A DNA stretch of 64,000 bases, from positions 5,186,334 to 5,250,333 of the forward strand of contig NC_045147.1 in assembly GCF_008831285.2 (NCBI RefSeq), written 5' to 3'. Below, in pieces: positions 25,458 to 35,211 of the stretch. A program made the translations under genes and the position numbers. The number at the start of each line of letters is the position of its first letter. Position 1 is the stretch's first letter. The notes under the pieces were generated by a model. The model was not told the origin of the DNA. It saw only the letters and a list, made by a program, of their open reading frames with translations, and made no database searches. Origin of the DNA: Nymphaea colorata (lineage: Eukaryota; Streptophyta; Magnoliopsida; Nymphaeales; Nymphaeaceae).

Positions 25458-26385
25458 TCATGATATATGTCTAACCCAAGGCACAAAGTGTGCATAGTTT
25501 GTCAGTCTTTCTACTACCACCATGACCGTCTCTTTTCCCTCTGACTTCGGCATTGCCTCTATAAAGTCCATAGAGACATCCCTCCAGGGCTGTCTGGGAA
25601 TGGGCAATGGAACTAGGTGCCCTGGAGGTCTGACTGCCTCGTATTTCTCCCTCTGACAGATCTGACAATCTCGCACAAACCGTTTTATGTCAGCCTTTAA
25701 ACCTTCCCACCAGAACTGGGGTTTGATCCTGCCTATGGTTTTGGTCACTCCCTCATGACCCGATGATGCTGCCTCATGGAAGTGCTTAATCAACTCATCC
25801 CTCGAAGTAGACTGCTTGGGTATGACAACCCGACCCTTGTGGTACAAGAGTCTACCACGCATCGTATAGTTGGGAATGGATCTCGAATTTTGTGTGACAG
25901 ATGCCTTCAGCAACCTCGTGCTATCCTCAACATTCTGATTCTGCTGAATCATATCCCATAAGTTGGTGCTCAAAATAGATAAGGTCATCATCATATGCTC
26001 ACATAAACGAAAAAGTGAGTCTGCAACCGTGTTTTTTGGGTATTTCTTGTACTCTATGGTGAAGTCGTAACCTAACAACTTAGAAAGCCTTCGTTGTTTG
26101 ATTGGAGTGGTCATGTACTTCAAGCTATTGTGGTCAGTCCTAACCACAAACTTGCGCACCAATAGGTAAGGACGCCCGCCATTTATCTACTGCTAGTACC
26201 ATTGCAAGGAGTTCTTTCTCATATGTAGCGAGGGGTTTAGCCTGTTTGGTAAGGGCTTTAGACATGTAGGCAATGGGATGCCCTTCTTGGCTCAAAATAG
26301 CCCCAACTCCTTCTCAAAATCCGGTAGTGTCAGAACCGGTGCTGCCATAAGTGCCTCCTTAAGCCGAGTGGAAGCCTCTCTCAAC
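25458..26385 (-). pseudogene. Ty3/gypsy RNase H and integrase zinc-binding domain
   Basis: From 26385 leftward the frame gives VLTLPDFEKE, then YMSKALTKQAKPLATYEKELLA (shifted frame), then FVVRTDHNSLKYM and NTVADSLFRL, the RNase H core and its end (usually DALSR). From 25800 it continues with HFHEAASSGHEGVTKT, FVRDCQICQREK (H-H-C-C zinc-binding module, HX...H and CX2C present), then WRDVSMDFIEAMPKSEG, which holds the first integrase catalytic Asp. Sequence then stops abruptly after FVPWVRHIS. The 25458-26162 part is open for 234 codons. Confidence 0.85.
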
Positions 26386-27267
26386 TTATCTGTCTACTGA
26401 AATGGGCCCTTTTTCAACATGTGGGTATTCACTGATGAAATGCCTATAATAACCAGTAAGTCCCAAAAAGCCACGTAATCCCTTTGGGTCTTTGGGTAAA
26501 GGCCACTGCTCGATAGCTACCAATTTCTCTGGCTCTGCTCTAACTCCATTCTTGGAAACGATGTGTCCCAATTATCCCATCGACGTCTGGCCAAAGGTAC
26601 ACTTAGACATCTTGGCATATAACTGGTTGTCCCTCAAGATAGTGAGGATGGTGTCTAAGTGCTTTGCATGCATCTCTAGTGTTGGGCTATATACAAGTAT
26701 ATCATCGAAGAACACCAACACATAATCTCGCAGATAACTCCTGAAGAGGTCATTCATGCACCTATGAAATGTGGCAGGTGCATTTGTTAATCCAAAGGGC
26801 ATCACAAAGAACTCGTAATGTCCATCATGTGTGCGAAAAGTTGTTTTATGGATATCCTCTTCTTGCATGCGTATCTGGTGGTAGCCGACTCTCAAGTTCA
26901 TCTTGGAAAAATAAGAAGCTCCAGCCAACTCGTCTAATAGCTCATCTATGACCGGAATATGATGCTTATCCTTGACCGTGACCTCATTGAGGGCCCTCCA
27001 TATACCTTCCTTCTTCTTAACTAGCAATACAGGTGAGGAAAATGGACTACTACTTGGTCGTATGACCCCACTGTCGAGCATTTCCTTGACTAATTTCTTA
27101 ATCTCAGTTTTTTGGCTGTATGCATACCGGTATGGACGTACATTCACTGCCTCTGCCCCTTTAGTGAGGGTGATTCTGTGATCATAGGAACGTGTAGGAG
27201 GTAAGCCCTTAGGCTCTGTAAAAACTGTGGGAAACCAATCCAAAACACACTGAATAACTTCGGGAAT
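26386..27267 (-). pseudogene. Ty3/gypsy reverse transcriptase
   Basis: The part at 26572-27243 is open for 223 codons. It contains [17 protein letters not shown], the finger motif [45 protein letters not shown] and [12 protein letters not shown]; the thumb and connection (GHIVSKNGVRAEPEKL, LRGFLGLTGYYRHFI) follow at 26386-26571. FFDD retains two catalytic aspartates. The first catalytic Asp, normally in KLDLRSGYHQI, is Asn here ([11 protein letters not shown] near 26890), so the enzyme should be inactive even apart from frame breaks. Confidence 0.9.
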
Positions 27268-27272
27268 ATCTT
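27268..27272. repeat. Target-site duplication (ATCTT), left copy
   Basis: ATCTT directly left of the copia LTR start TGTAG. The same pentamer follows the right LTR at 30951-30955. A 5-bp duplication is standard for copia integrase. Confidence 0.95.
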
Positions 27273-27528
27273 TGTAGAAACACGAAAAATAGGAAAAAGA
27301 ATACGATGAACACGATGTAACGTGGAAAAACCCTCAACAAGAGGGAAAAAACCACGGATGAGGAGGAACTGGTGCCCACCAGCAACCAGACTCTCTCTCT
27401 CTCTTAAGATTCCATTCACACCCAAAAATTAGGGTTACCAAGATACAAGCAGAGTCTCAACAGGCCTAAACAGGAGCACACACTGGACCGGGTCCAGACC
27501 CAGACCCGTACATTAAAACACGTCAACA
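27273..27528 (-). repeat. Copia 3' LTR (256 bp)
   Basis: On the plus strand it begins TGTAGAAACACG and ends ACACGTCAACA, matching 30695-30950 except at 8 sites. It contains a short CT run near 27395. Confidence 0.95.
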
Positions 27529-27544
27529 CTCCCCCTCAAGTTGG
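27529..27544 (-). other. Copia polypurine tract
   Basis: The minus strand reads AACTTGAGGGGGAG immediately before the 3' LTR. The copia element at 48 kb has the same tract, so the two families are related. Confidence 0.9.
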
Positions 27545-27852
27545 GCATATAGATCAAACATGCCCAACTTGGATACATTTCTCTCAAATGAAGTTGAAGA
27601 CAAGGCTTTGGTCAGGACATCAGTAGTTTGGTCTTCAAATCTCATATAAGGAAGTACAAGTTCTTTAGCATCAATTCTTTCTCGAATGAAATGTCGGTCA
27701 ATCTCAACATGCTTTGTTCTGTCATGAAGCACAAGGTTGTTGGCCAAGTTGATTGCTGACTTGTTATCACAATACATCTTCATTGGTTCTTCAACTTTTA
27801 TACCAATATCAGTCAACAATACTTTTGGCCACAAAAGCTCAGAAACTCCCAT
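27545..27852 (-). pseudogene. Copia RNase H C-terminal part
   Basis: Open for 109 codons. It contains MYCDNKSAINLANN, HDRTKHVEIDRHFIRE and DVLTKALSS, the standard copia RNase H ending just before the polypurine tract. The upstream part of RNase H (DADYAG and SSAEAEY region, about 27852-28010) is out of frame with it, so the polyprotein is broken. Confidence 0.9.
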
Positions 27853-27983
27853 AGCAACAGCTCTGTATTCTGCTTCAGCACTGGAACGAGAACGTCTTGC
27901 CTCTTACTCCTCCACACTATAAGATTCCCTCCCAAATAGATACAATAGCCAGAGGTGGACCTCCTAGTGTCAATACAGCCTGC

Positions 27984-28502
27984 TCAGTCTGCATATGAAT
28001 AACCTTCAATGCCAAGAGCGTCTTGCTTAACATACAGGAGACCTTTGCCAGGATTCCTCTTCAAGTAGCATAAGATCCTGTCGATAGCCTGCAAGTGAGC
28101 ATCCGTGAGAGCATGCATGAACTGACTCATCACATTCACAACAATGGTAATATCAAGTCTAGTGAGAGTAAAATAAATCAACTTCCCTACAAGACATTGA
28201 TATCTTCTTTTGGCCTCTTCACAGAGAGGCTCCCCATCTCTAAGACTAAGCTTATGGCCAGCATGTAGAGGAGTAGAAGCTGGTCTACACCCCAGTTTCT
28301 CGGTCTCCTTTAACAAATCTAGAGTGTACTTCTGTTGATTTAGCACGAGGCTAGTCCCAGACCTAGCAATTTCAATGCCAAGGAAATATTTCAACTTACC
28401 AAGGTCCTTGAAATCAAACTCGATCGCCAACAGTTTCTTTAACTTAATTATTTCATCTTCATCATCATCTGTAACAATCATATCATCAACATATACCAAC
28501 AA
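27984..28502 (-). pseudogene. Copia reverse transcriptase, catalytic YVDD part and connection
   Basis: Open for 172 codons. It starts with the catalytic LVYVDDMIV motif (about 28476-28497) and continues with [41 protein letters not shown] and a CYLKRNPGKGL segment leading into RNase H. LTRLDI replaces the usual LTRPDI. A stop separates it from the upstream half of the enzyme. Confidence 0.9.
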
Positions 28503-28514
28503 AATAGTAACCTT

Positions 28515-28941
28515 TTACTCATTTCTCTTCACAAAGAGTGTATGATCTTCATTCCCTTGATGGTATCCATATTGTCTCATGACAAGTCTAAGTCGTTCAA
28601 ACCATGCTCGAGGAGATTGCTTGAGCCCATATAAAGCTTTTCTTAGCTTCCAACATTTTTCAGGTTCCTCATATCCTGGAGGCATACATATATACTTCCT
28701 CTTCAAGGTCTTCATTGAGAAAAGCGTTCTTGACATCAAGTTGGTACATCTTCCACTCCTTCATCACAGCTAAGGAGATAATGACTCTGACAGTCTTCAT
28801 CTTCGCAACAGGAGCAAATGTCTCCAAGTAATCAATCTCATATTTCTGACTAAACCCCTTGCCCACAAGACGAGCTTTGTATCTTTCAATACTTCCATCT
28901 GGTTTGTACTTGATGGTGTAGACCCACTTAGATTCAACCAA
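28515..28941 (-). pseudogene. Copia reverse transcriptase, N-terminal part
   Basis: Two overlapping frames carry it. The first (28669-28941) has [53 protein letters not shown], including the first catalytic Asp in LDVKNAFL. The second (28515-28739) continues with [20 protein letters not shown] and DHTLFVKRNE. The frame changes near 28680, and a stop lies just before the YVDD part. No active enzyme can be made. Confidence 0.9.
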
Positions 28942-29022
28942 GTGAGCCGCCTCAGGAATCTTTACAACTTCCTATGTCATGTTTCTTCTCAAGGCTTCCA
29001 TCTCTTCTTGCATTGCATTAGT

Positions 29023-29304
29023 CTACTTGAGATCACTTTGAGCCTCAGCAACACTCTTGGGAATCATAGCCAAAGAAAGAGAAGATACAAAACATTTGTA
29101 GTCCTTGCTCAGTCTAGAATATGAAACAAAGTTACCAATAGGATGTTGAGTACATGACCTGACACCCTTTCGCAGGGCGATGGGAAGCTCTTCACTTGCA
29201 GTAACAGTCTGACTCTCTTCTTCAACAGGTTGCTTCTGAGCACGACTTGGGTCATCCAGGGAAGGACTAACTGGATTGGGAGTAGAATTCTCACCACCTG
29301 CCAT
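29023..29304 (-). pseudogene. Copia integrase-reverse transcriptase linker
   Basis: The frame includes PNPVSPSLDDPSRAQ, SEELPIALRKGVRSCTQHPIGNFVSYSRLS and a final SLAMIPKSVAEAQSDLK stretch. The ALRKG.R.C..HPI..F.SY..LS segment is the conserved end of the copia linker. Upstream, acidic and Gln/Ser-rich linker-like sequence runs in other frames to about 29530, where similarity to pol ends. Confidence 0.8.
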
Positions 29305-29529
29305 CTCATCTATACAGACTCTTCACCTAGAGTAAACTTGCCCAAACAGACGATTGCATTCCTCTTCTGCCCCAGTAGAACACTCTCCATTTTTCTCCTG
29401 TTCAAGCACCTCAATAGAAGGACCAACAGATTCAAGCCTGTAGTCCAAAAAAATCTGTAAACTGAATTTCCTGACTCCGAGAATACTGAGAATACTCTTC
29501 CTTTGACATAGAATTCTCCCCCTGAAGAG

Positions 29530-30680
29530 GATTCTCACCAAAATTTGCCCATACGGGAATCCGCCATCACGTCGATAGAACACCCAAATTTCTTCTTGAA
29601 TGATGCTGGTGGCACAGAATGAGAGAGGCTGCAGATGTTGGAGACGACAGCCAGACGATGTAGCTGATGATCCAAGGTGTGAGAGCACTGGGACCATCTC
29701 CTCAGGCGCAACTCAGCTTCAGGCCTGTTGGAGAGGGCTTCACTTGAAAAATCATATAAAATCGTAAACACCTCCAAAAATTCTGAAATTTGGACCACAG
29801 CAAGAGCACGAGCCAAGGAGTGGACGCTCCAAATTTGGGCTGAATCCGAGCAGTCTACACTTAGGACGTGGAGCCTTAAAGGTGCGGGCTGCCTGTCACC
29901 CGCTTCAGGAAGACGCCACCGATTTCTGCCAGATTCCGTCTGTCGCCTCCAGAAAGGCCATCTGTTGTCCGATCGACGTCAAACTTGGTGGAGAGGATCA
30001 CTGGATGTTTGGAATTGAATGGCACCAAAATCATCAAAATCCAATCGTCCGATTGCCAAAAAAGTCACTGGAAACAGGGACTGGTTGGCGGTAAAGCAGA
30101 ACAGTGTTTGATCAAATTTCTTGAGCTCGAATCTCACTCAATACTGCACTGATTGACACGATTCCACTTCCCTTCGATAGATTGGTTTGTTGGGAAGCGA
30201 TCAGAATCAAATCCCCAAAAAGTGATAGCCGATTGAGCCCTCGATTGAAGCTCAGACAGAAACAGGCTTAGTGAGACCTGTTAAAACTGAGTATACAGAA
30301 CATGGCACGATCGTCTTCAAACGGCCCTCAAATCGGTTCTCCTTCGATCAAATCCGCTGGTAGATCATCCACAAGTCGATGGTGAAGGAGCTCACACAGC
30401 AAACCGGCAAGAGTCGACGGTGTCCACCGGAACTTAACGGTGGCAGATGATCACCACTCAAACGGTGATCCAATGCGAGCACAAACAAGAAACTCAAAAC
30501 CAAGTGGAGGAGCGGAGGGCAGCTTTGGGCGAAAGCAATCTCCGACGTCGGTCTGGAGAGGGCAACAATCTCAGGCAATACAGCCGGGCGGCGGCAACGT
30601 CAGCGGCGGAACAAGAGCAGCGAGTGACGGGAAGGTCAGGGCCGGAACTTCACGACCGCAAAGAAAATTCCCAAACTCAT
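29530..30680 (-). other. Copia leader joined to pol remnant; deletion of gag, protease and integrase
   Basis: Between the primer-binding site and the pol linker there is only about 1.1 kb, and none of the expected gag zinc knuckle, DSGA protease or DDE integrase motifs is visible. An autonomous copia of this type needs roughly 2.5 kb more here. The deletion junction is probably near 29530-29700. Confidence 0.65.
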
Positions 30681-30694
30681 TGGCTCTGATACCA
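30681..30694 (-). other. Copia primer-binding site (initiator Met tRNA)
   Basis: The minus strand reads TGGTATCAGAGCCA directly next to the LTR end, complementary to the 3' end of plant initiator methionine tRNA. This is the standard primer for Ty1/copia reverse transcription and fixes the element's direction. Confidence 0.95.
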
Positions 30695-30950
30695 TATAGA
30701 AACACGAAAAATAGGAAAAAGAATACGATGAACACGATGTAATGTGGAAAAACCCTCAACAAGAGGGAAAAAACCACAGATGAGGAGGAACTGGTGCCCA
30801 CTAGCAACCAGGCTCTCTCTCTCTCTTAAGATTTCATTCACACCCAAAAATTAGGGTTACCAAGATACAAGCAGAGTCTCAACAGGCCTAAACAGGAGCA
30901 CACACTGGACCGGGTCCATATCCAGACCCGTACATTAAAACACGTCAACA
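30695..30950 (-). repeat. Copia 5' LTR (256 bp)
   Basis: Partner of 27273-27528. It begins TATAG where the partner has TGTAG, so its TG end has mutated; it ends CGTCAACA. It is followed by the target duplication ATCTT. Confidence 0.95.
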
Positions 30951-30955
30951 ATCTT
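30951..30955. repeat. Target-site duplication (ATCTT), right copy
   Basis: Matches 27268-27272 exactly. Confidence 0.95.
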
Positions 30956-32440
30956 CAAGACATGCCGTGGGTGGTGTGATGTCCTTCACCATAGATACTA
31001 ACCAATGCGTGGGCTGATTGGTAAGGACTGCCTTTAGGGCTGGTTTAGGGTCCACATCTGGTTTGATTGCCTCTAGGGTGACTTTACCTCCACCCTCCTT
31101 AGGAAATGTCACGGTCATATTATCAAAGTCCCATGATATTTTACCTAAGGTCCTCATCCATTGGATTCCAATAACTACATCTACACCTCCTATTGGGAGA
31201 AGGTATAGATCCACTTTGAAAGGAATCCTATGCATCACCAAATTTACATCTTTGCAAATCTCGTTGCAAGAAAGCTTAGATCCATTCCCTATCATGACAC
31301 TAAAAGAGGCTTGCGGATTGGTCTTTCCTTCTACTATATGAGCCAATTTCGAATTGAGGAAGTTGTGGGTGGCTCTGGTATCAAGAAGAACTACCACCCA
31401 TTTGTTGTTCATCTTTCCAACAACTTTCATAGCATTAGGCCCGTTATTGGTGAGCGCGTGACACAAGCCCTCATCTTCTTTCTCGGCCTCTTCTACCTTG
31501 GCTACCTCTGTGCCCTCGGTCTCCTCTTCATCCTCTAGTTCCTCATCACTATCAACTACCTCGTAAAGCTGGAAATGCTTACACTTATGCCCGGCGTGCC
31601 ACTTCTCTTCACAATTGAAGCATAGCCCCTTCTTAATCCTTTCTTCTCGCTCTTGGCGAGAGATGTATTTGATGGGAATATTATTACGAAAAGCTGGCCT
31701 GTTTTCCACCTTTTTGAAGTTTTGAGGAGTCTTGCTAATGTTGGGCTTTGGTTTGAATGAAACACCCGGTTTTGAAAGCCTTCTTTCGTGCCTCTTTTCG
31801 TCTAAGCTTCTCTTCATTTTTTCGTGCCAATCCAAAACATTTTCTTAACTCGGTGGGTGGATCCGTGAGCATTTCGATTTGGATGTCTTCGTCTAGTCCT
31901 CCAATGAAGTGTGAAATCAATGTTTCTTCCTCCCTATTTTTTACCATGCTTGAGAGGGCCTCAAACTTGTGCTGGTACTCTTATACCATAGAGGTTTGTT
32001 GAAGGTGTTGGAGCTCAATCTCATGATTAACGAAAGATGTATCACCAACTCGCCGCAACAAGTCTTTCTTAAATAGGTTCCATGTGGCGTTCCTATTCAA
32101 GTCTTCCCACCAACAATACCATTGCATGGCGTGCTCCTCTAAATACATCTTTGCTAACATGATCTTTTGGCCTTCGACGATGTTTTGGCACACAAAATAT
32201 TGTTCGGCCTTATAGATCCATTTCCGTGGCCTTTTCCCATTAAACCTAGGAAAATCCATTTTAGGCATAGGGAGCCTTGGCTCCTCATGATTCGGCCCCT
32301 CGTCCTTGGTTGAAACCAGCGTGGTGCTGGCCTGCTCTTTGGCCCTGTAACATATCGATCTCCCGATCTAACTCTTCCTCAAAATCGCCCAAAGTCATGG
32401 AATGATGGACCTATGCTCGTGTTCTCTTATCGGTTCTTCA
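30951..32440 (-). pseudogene. Ty3/gypsy gag and protease
   Basis: From the right: MTLGDFEEELDREIDML near 32400; capsid-like MDFPRFNG...WIYKAEQYF and WNLFKKDLLRRVG (31981-32268); a middle part LISHFIGGLDEDIQIEM (31735-31947); and a 296-codon open stretch (30945-31835) with the zinc knuckle CFNCEEKWHAGHKC (CX2CX4HX4C, near 31610) and an acidic region. The retroviral-type protease follows with VVVLLDTRATHNFLN near 31370. The usual active site is DSGAT or DTGAT; here Gly is Arg. Frame shifts near 31800 and 31970 break gag. The reading frame ends at the copia insertion. Confidence 0.9.
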
Positions 32441-32452
32441 TGGTGCTGCCCG

Positions 32453-33320
32453 ATGTCAAGAATTTTCATAAAAGAGAAAATTTTAAATTTTGCTTAAAAA
32501 CAATTTTAAAATTGTTTCTCACACAATGATATATGCCTTTGGTTAATTCTTAGTGCCTCTCAAGTAAAGGGAGAAAATTTTAAGTTTTTGTTGTCAATCA
32601 GTGGAAGAGGAAAGCTGAAAAATTCATGTATATGAGTAGTAAGGAAAAATCTTATGAAGCTGAGAAAGTCAAGACTAGAAAATGCTATAATGATCAAGCA
32701 TTTACAAGGATTGAACAAGAAAATATCATGAGAGAAAAGCCATAATGCTTTGTACGATCTTGACAGGTAGCAAAATGGGAGTTGAGAGATGGGCTCGAGG
32801 CTTGTGTAGTCGTTCCTCTGAGTCATTAATCGAGAGTACCGGGTAGACATATAGGTGACTTATGTCTCTCCTGTGAAGATAACGACTTATGAACCTTTGT
32901 CTCATCGAAGCCCGTAAGCTGAAACGGGTGGGACATTTGACAAACCTACATATTGCCAACAAAGCGGTGGAGCTTCGTAGTAGCCTTTGGGGTGGTGAGG
33001 TATTCCCTCAAAGGTGAAGGTCGGCCTTGAAAAAAAAAACAAGAAAAAAAAAATCAAAAAGCCAAATGCAAAAGAAAGAAAGAAAGAAAGAAAAGAAGAA
33101 AAACGTGGAAAAAAAATGTGCCTGCCAAGAGATGAAAAGCATGAAGGTTGAACTCGCAGGAATTGAATGTGACAATCTTTCATAGATGTGCGATTCTGGG
33201 GTCAATAGTTGCTTCCCTTGTTGACTACCTAAGATGCCGAAGATGATTCCTTTATGTTCATATTTTGGAAATTGAAAAACATCCCCTCTAGAGATTTGAT
33301 GGCATTGATGCAAAATCTTG
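32453..33320 (+). repeat. Dispersed noncoding repeat, copy 2
   Basis: Begins with GATGTCAAGAATTTTC and carries GAGAGATGGGCTCGAGGCTTG, CCTCTGAGTCATTAATCGAG, GTACCGGGTAGAC, TAGTAGCCTTTGGGGTGGTG and TATTCCCTCAAAGGTGAAGG, then an A/G-rich tract (33028-33115). It ends near the phrase GATTTGATGGCATTGATGC. It truncates the 5' end of the gypsy element. Confidence 0.85.
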
Positions 33321-34322
33321 ATGAAGTTTTGTTGAGTTGACACGTTGTTGGTTTGATTTTATGGTAGTTCAATTTTTTCGTTTACTGTCTGCTTTAGTGG
33401 TTTTCCAGCATAATGCTTGTCGTGTTCATTTTTCACTTTCATTGTGAAATGGGTTTGTTTAGGAGCTTTGTTGAGTTTTATGAGATGTGAACACTCTGTA
33501 GAGAAGTCGAGTTTTATGAGATAGCTTAATGAAGAGACACTCTCTAGAGATTTTTTTTACCATTTTTTACCATAGTTAGAGCCCGAATGATGAAAACATT
33601 GTAGAACCAAGCCATTGACTAGCCCCTTGATCATGTGAGAGGCAATGAAGACCATGTTAGGCCTCTTAGGGAGTATTTATTTTGAACCTGTGCAGTTGGA
33701 TGAAAGATTCATGCAGTGAAGGATGTGTGATGCATTGGAACGCAGCCGCCATGGAGATGTTGTCGACCCCAGAGCTCCATAGATACCCTTGAAGAATTTA
33801 GGGTTTAATGAGGCTTACCTCTTAGTGAGACTCTTTTCCTGGCCTAACTTAGAGTTGGGAGGGTCTTTGGTTAGTTACTTAATTGCAAGCGAACCAGAAT
33901 CGGTGCTAACAATGGTAGGCACTCATAGCGCTTGGAGGACATGATGAAACTCACAACGCTTGGAGGACACGGTGAAACTGGTAGAGATTGATGTGCAAAT
34001 GATGCAGCTGAAAAAAATTGTGGTGCTTTGGGGAAGAGATTGATATGCGTGGATACAAAAAGAAAATAAAAGTTGCAGAGATTGACAGACGTGTATACAA
34101 GGATACAGACTGATGGTGGAGAGGAGATGTCTGGCAGCACTCTGCAGGTTGATTGGCATGTCGTGACAGGTACTCCATAGTCTCAACTGGCTCTAGCAAC
34201 TCTCATCATGACACCTCAAATCCTCCACGTAACCCAGGTATGAATTCACCCTTGCATCGACCTCCCAAAATGGAGTTTGACCTCTCGGCATAGCTGAGTT
34301 TAGTTGTGGGAGTTGTTTCATA
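33321..34322. other. No gene seen
   Basis: Only short open stretches without domain motifs. A local near-repeat, CTCATAGCGCTTGGAGGAC and CTCACAACGCTTGGAGGAC (33922 and 33950), is present. Confidence 0.4.
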
Positions 34323-34481
34323 GAACCGGGTTGGGGAGGCATCTCGGTTTGAAGAACCGAGGGAGTGACATATCGGCTTCAAGAACCGGGTCGGGAAGCA
34401 ACTCGGTTTCAAGAACTAAGTTGGGGAGACATCTCAGTTCGAGTTGAGGAGCCTCTCGATTTCATGAACCAGGTTGGAGAC
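34323..34481. repeat. About 30-bp minisatellite, five copies
   Basis: Units of the form CTCGGTTTCAAGAACCGGGT followed by TGGGGAGGCAT recur about every 26-32 bases (34341, 34372, 34401, 34434, 34457), with drift between copies. The array abuts the LTR that starts at 34482. Confidence 0.75.
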
Positions 34482-34686
34482 TGTTACAGTCTAGGGTTCA
34501 GATCAGGAATCAGGTCTACTGGACTGATCCAGAAGATCCCTATAAATAAGGGAATTGTGGGGGTCATTAGGGTTATCGATGAACTAGTGATTTTCCTCTG
34601 ATGAGGGTTGCTCTAACATGGTTAGGCAGTGTGTGTGGGTGAGTGTTTTCTTGTAGTAGGTGGATGTTAGCAGGTGGTGGCTAACA
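34482..34686 (+). repeat. 5' LTR of a plus-strand retroelement (about 205 bp)
   Basis: Starts TGTTACAGTCTAGGG and ends GGTGGCTAACA, followed one base later by a tRNA-iMet primer-binding site. CCTATAAATAAGG at 34540-34552 is a good TATA box for an LTR promoter. No second copy of this LTR is present in the window, so the element is truncated or recombined. The LTR start is chosen from the TG and the minisatellite boundary. Confidence 0.6.
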
Positions 34687-35211
34687 ATGGTATCAGAGCC
34701 AGTCATCTTATTCACCAAACCAAACAACCTCTTCACATTGTCTGCTGATGAGGATGAGGATCCTGTAGTTCTTGAATCCTTCTGCAAGCAATTGGAGGAA
34801 GATCACCAAATGATGGACAAGTTCACGGAGGCGATGGAAAGGAAGGTTGGGAAAATCGAGCAGTCCCAAGAATCCATGAATAAGAGATTGGGAATGATAA
34901 TGGCACAACAAAAGGCTTTCAAAGACCTGCTGGAACAATTGCTTAACAACTTAGATGGTAAGGTGATCAGAACTGAGAACATTCTAGAGTTGTCATACAA
35001 GGATGGAGAACAAATAGCAAAGGCAGTGTCCGCCTCTCAAGACAAAGAGATGGTTAAGGTCTGTCATCAACTCGATTTTTGTGGTAGCAATAATAATTTC
35101 CTTTGCGTTGAGGTCATGAAGCAAGAGATTGCAGGAAGTGAAGAGAACCTACAAGAAAATGGCCACAAAATCGTTAACGTTGATGAAAAAGGAACAGGCC
35201 AGATTTTATGA
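34687..35211 (+). CDS. Retroelement leader/gag-like ORF with coiled coil
   Basis: The ATG at 34687 overlaps the primer-binding site, so the protein begins MVSEPVILFTKPN. An in-frame ATG also lies upstream at 34660 inside the LTR, but translation from within the LTR end is less likely. The product is about 174 residues, acidic and rich in Glu, Lys, Gln and Met. Residues about 30-100 have heptad-like spacing (LEEDHQMMDKFTEAMERKVG, then further Met/Leu/Glu repeats) and should form a coiled coil. Many plant retroelements carry such a coiled-coil leader before gag. No capsid motif or zinc knuckle follows; sequence similarity to a retroelement ends at about 35212. Truncation is likely. Confidence 0.5.
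   Translation: MVSEPVILFTKPNNLFTLSADEDEDPVVLESFCKQLEEDHQMMDKFTEAMERKVGKIEQSQESMNKRLGMIMAQQKAFKDLLEQLLNNLDGKVIRTENILELSYKDGEQIAKAVSASQDKEMVKVCHQLDFCGSNNNFLCVEVMKQEIAGSEENLQENGHKIVNVDEKGTGQIL
34688..34701 (+). other. Primer-binding site (initiator Met tRNA)
   Basis: TGGTATCAGAGCCA on the plus strand, one base after the LTR end. Confidence 0.85.

Larger units (their letters stand above)
27273..30950 (-). mobile_element. Ty1/copia retrotransposon, internally deleted, nested in the gypsy element
   Basis: 256-bp LTRs (27273-27528, 30695-30950) with TG...CA ends, a polypurine tract inside the left LTR and a tRNA-iMet primer-binding site inside the right LTR define a complete minus-strand insertion of 3678 bp with a perfect ATCTT duplication. 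The LTRs differ at 8 of 256 positions by my count, mostly transitions. Only the linker, reverse transcriptase and RNase H parts of pol remain; gag, protease and integrase are gone, replaced by leader sequence. It inserted in the gypsy pol between protease and reverse transcriptase. Confidence 0.95.
24791..32440 (-). mobile_element. Ty3/gypsy retrotransposon, broken, interrupted by a copia insertion
   Basis: On the minus strand, gag and protease lie at 30951-32440 and reverse transcriptase, RNase H and integrase at 24791-27267, with the copia element 27273-30950 between them. Removing the copia element and one copy of its ATCTT duplication restores colinearity between protease and reverse transcriptase. 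The 5' end is cut by a dispersed repeat beginning at 32453, so no 5' LTR or primer-binding site remains. A 3' LTR may lie left of 24815. The element cannot move by itself: the integrase core is deleted and several catalytic residues are changed. Confidence 0.85.

Noticed and set aside
30681-30694. GGTATCAGAGC-type sites considered as tRNA gene ends
   Set aside because: They are complementary to a tRNA 3' end only over the primer length and sit next to LTRs. I found no tRNA cloverleaf in the window.
33008-33343. Phe/Ser-rich minus-strand frames, also at 40683-40940, 53384-53690 and 63506-63968
   Set aside because: They are the complement of the purine-rich tract in the dispersed repeat. Frame and length differ among copies, so there is no conserved protein.
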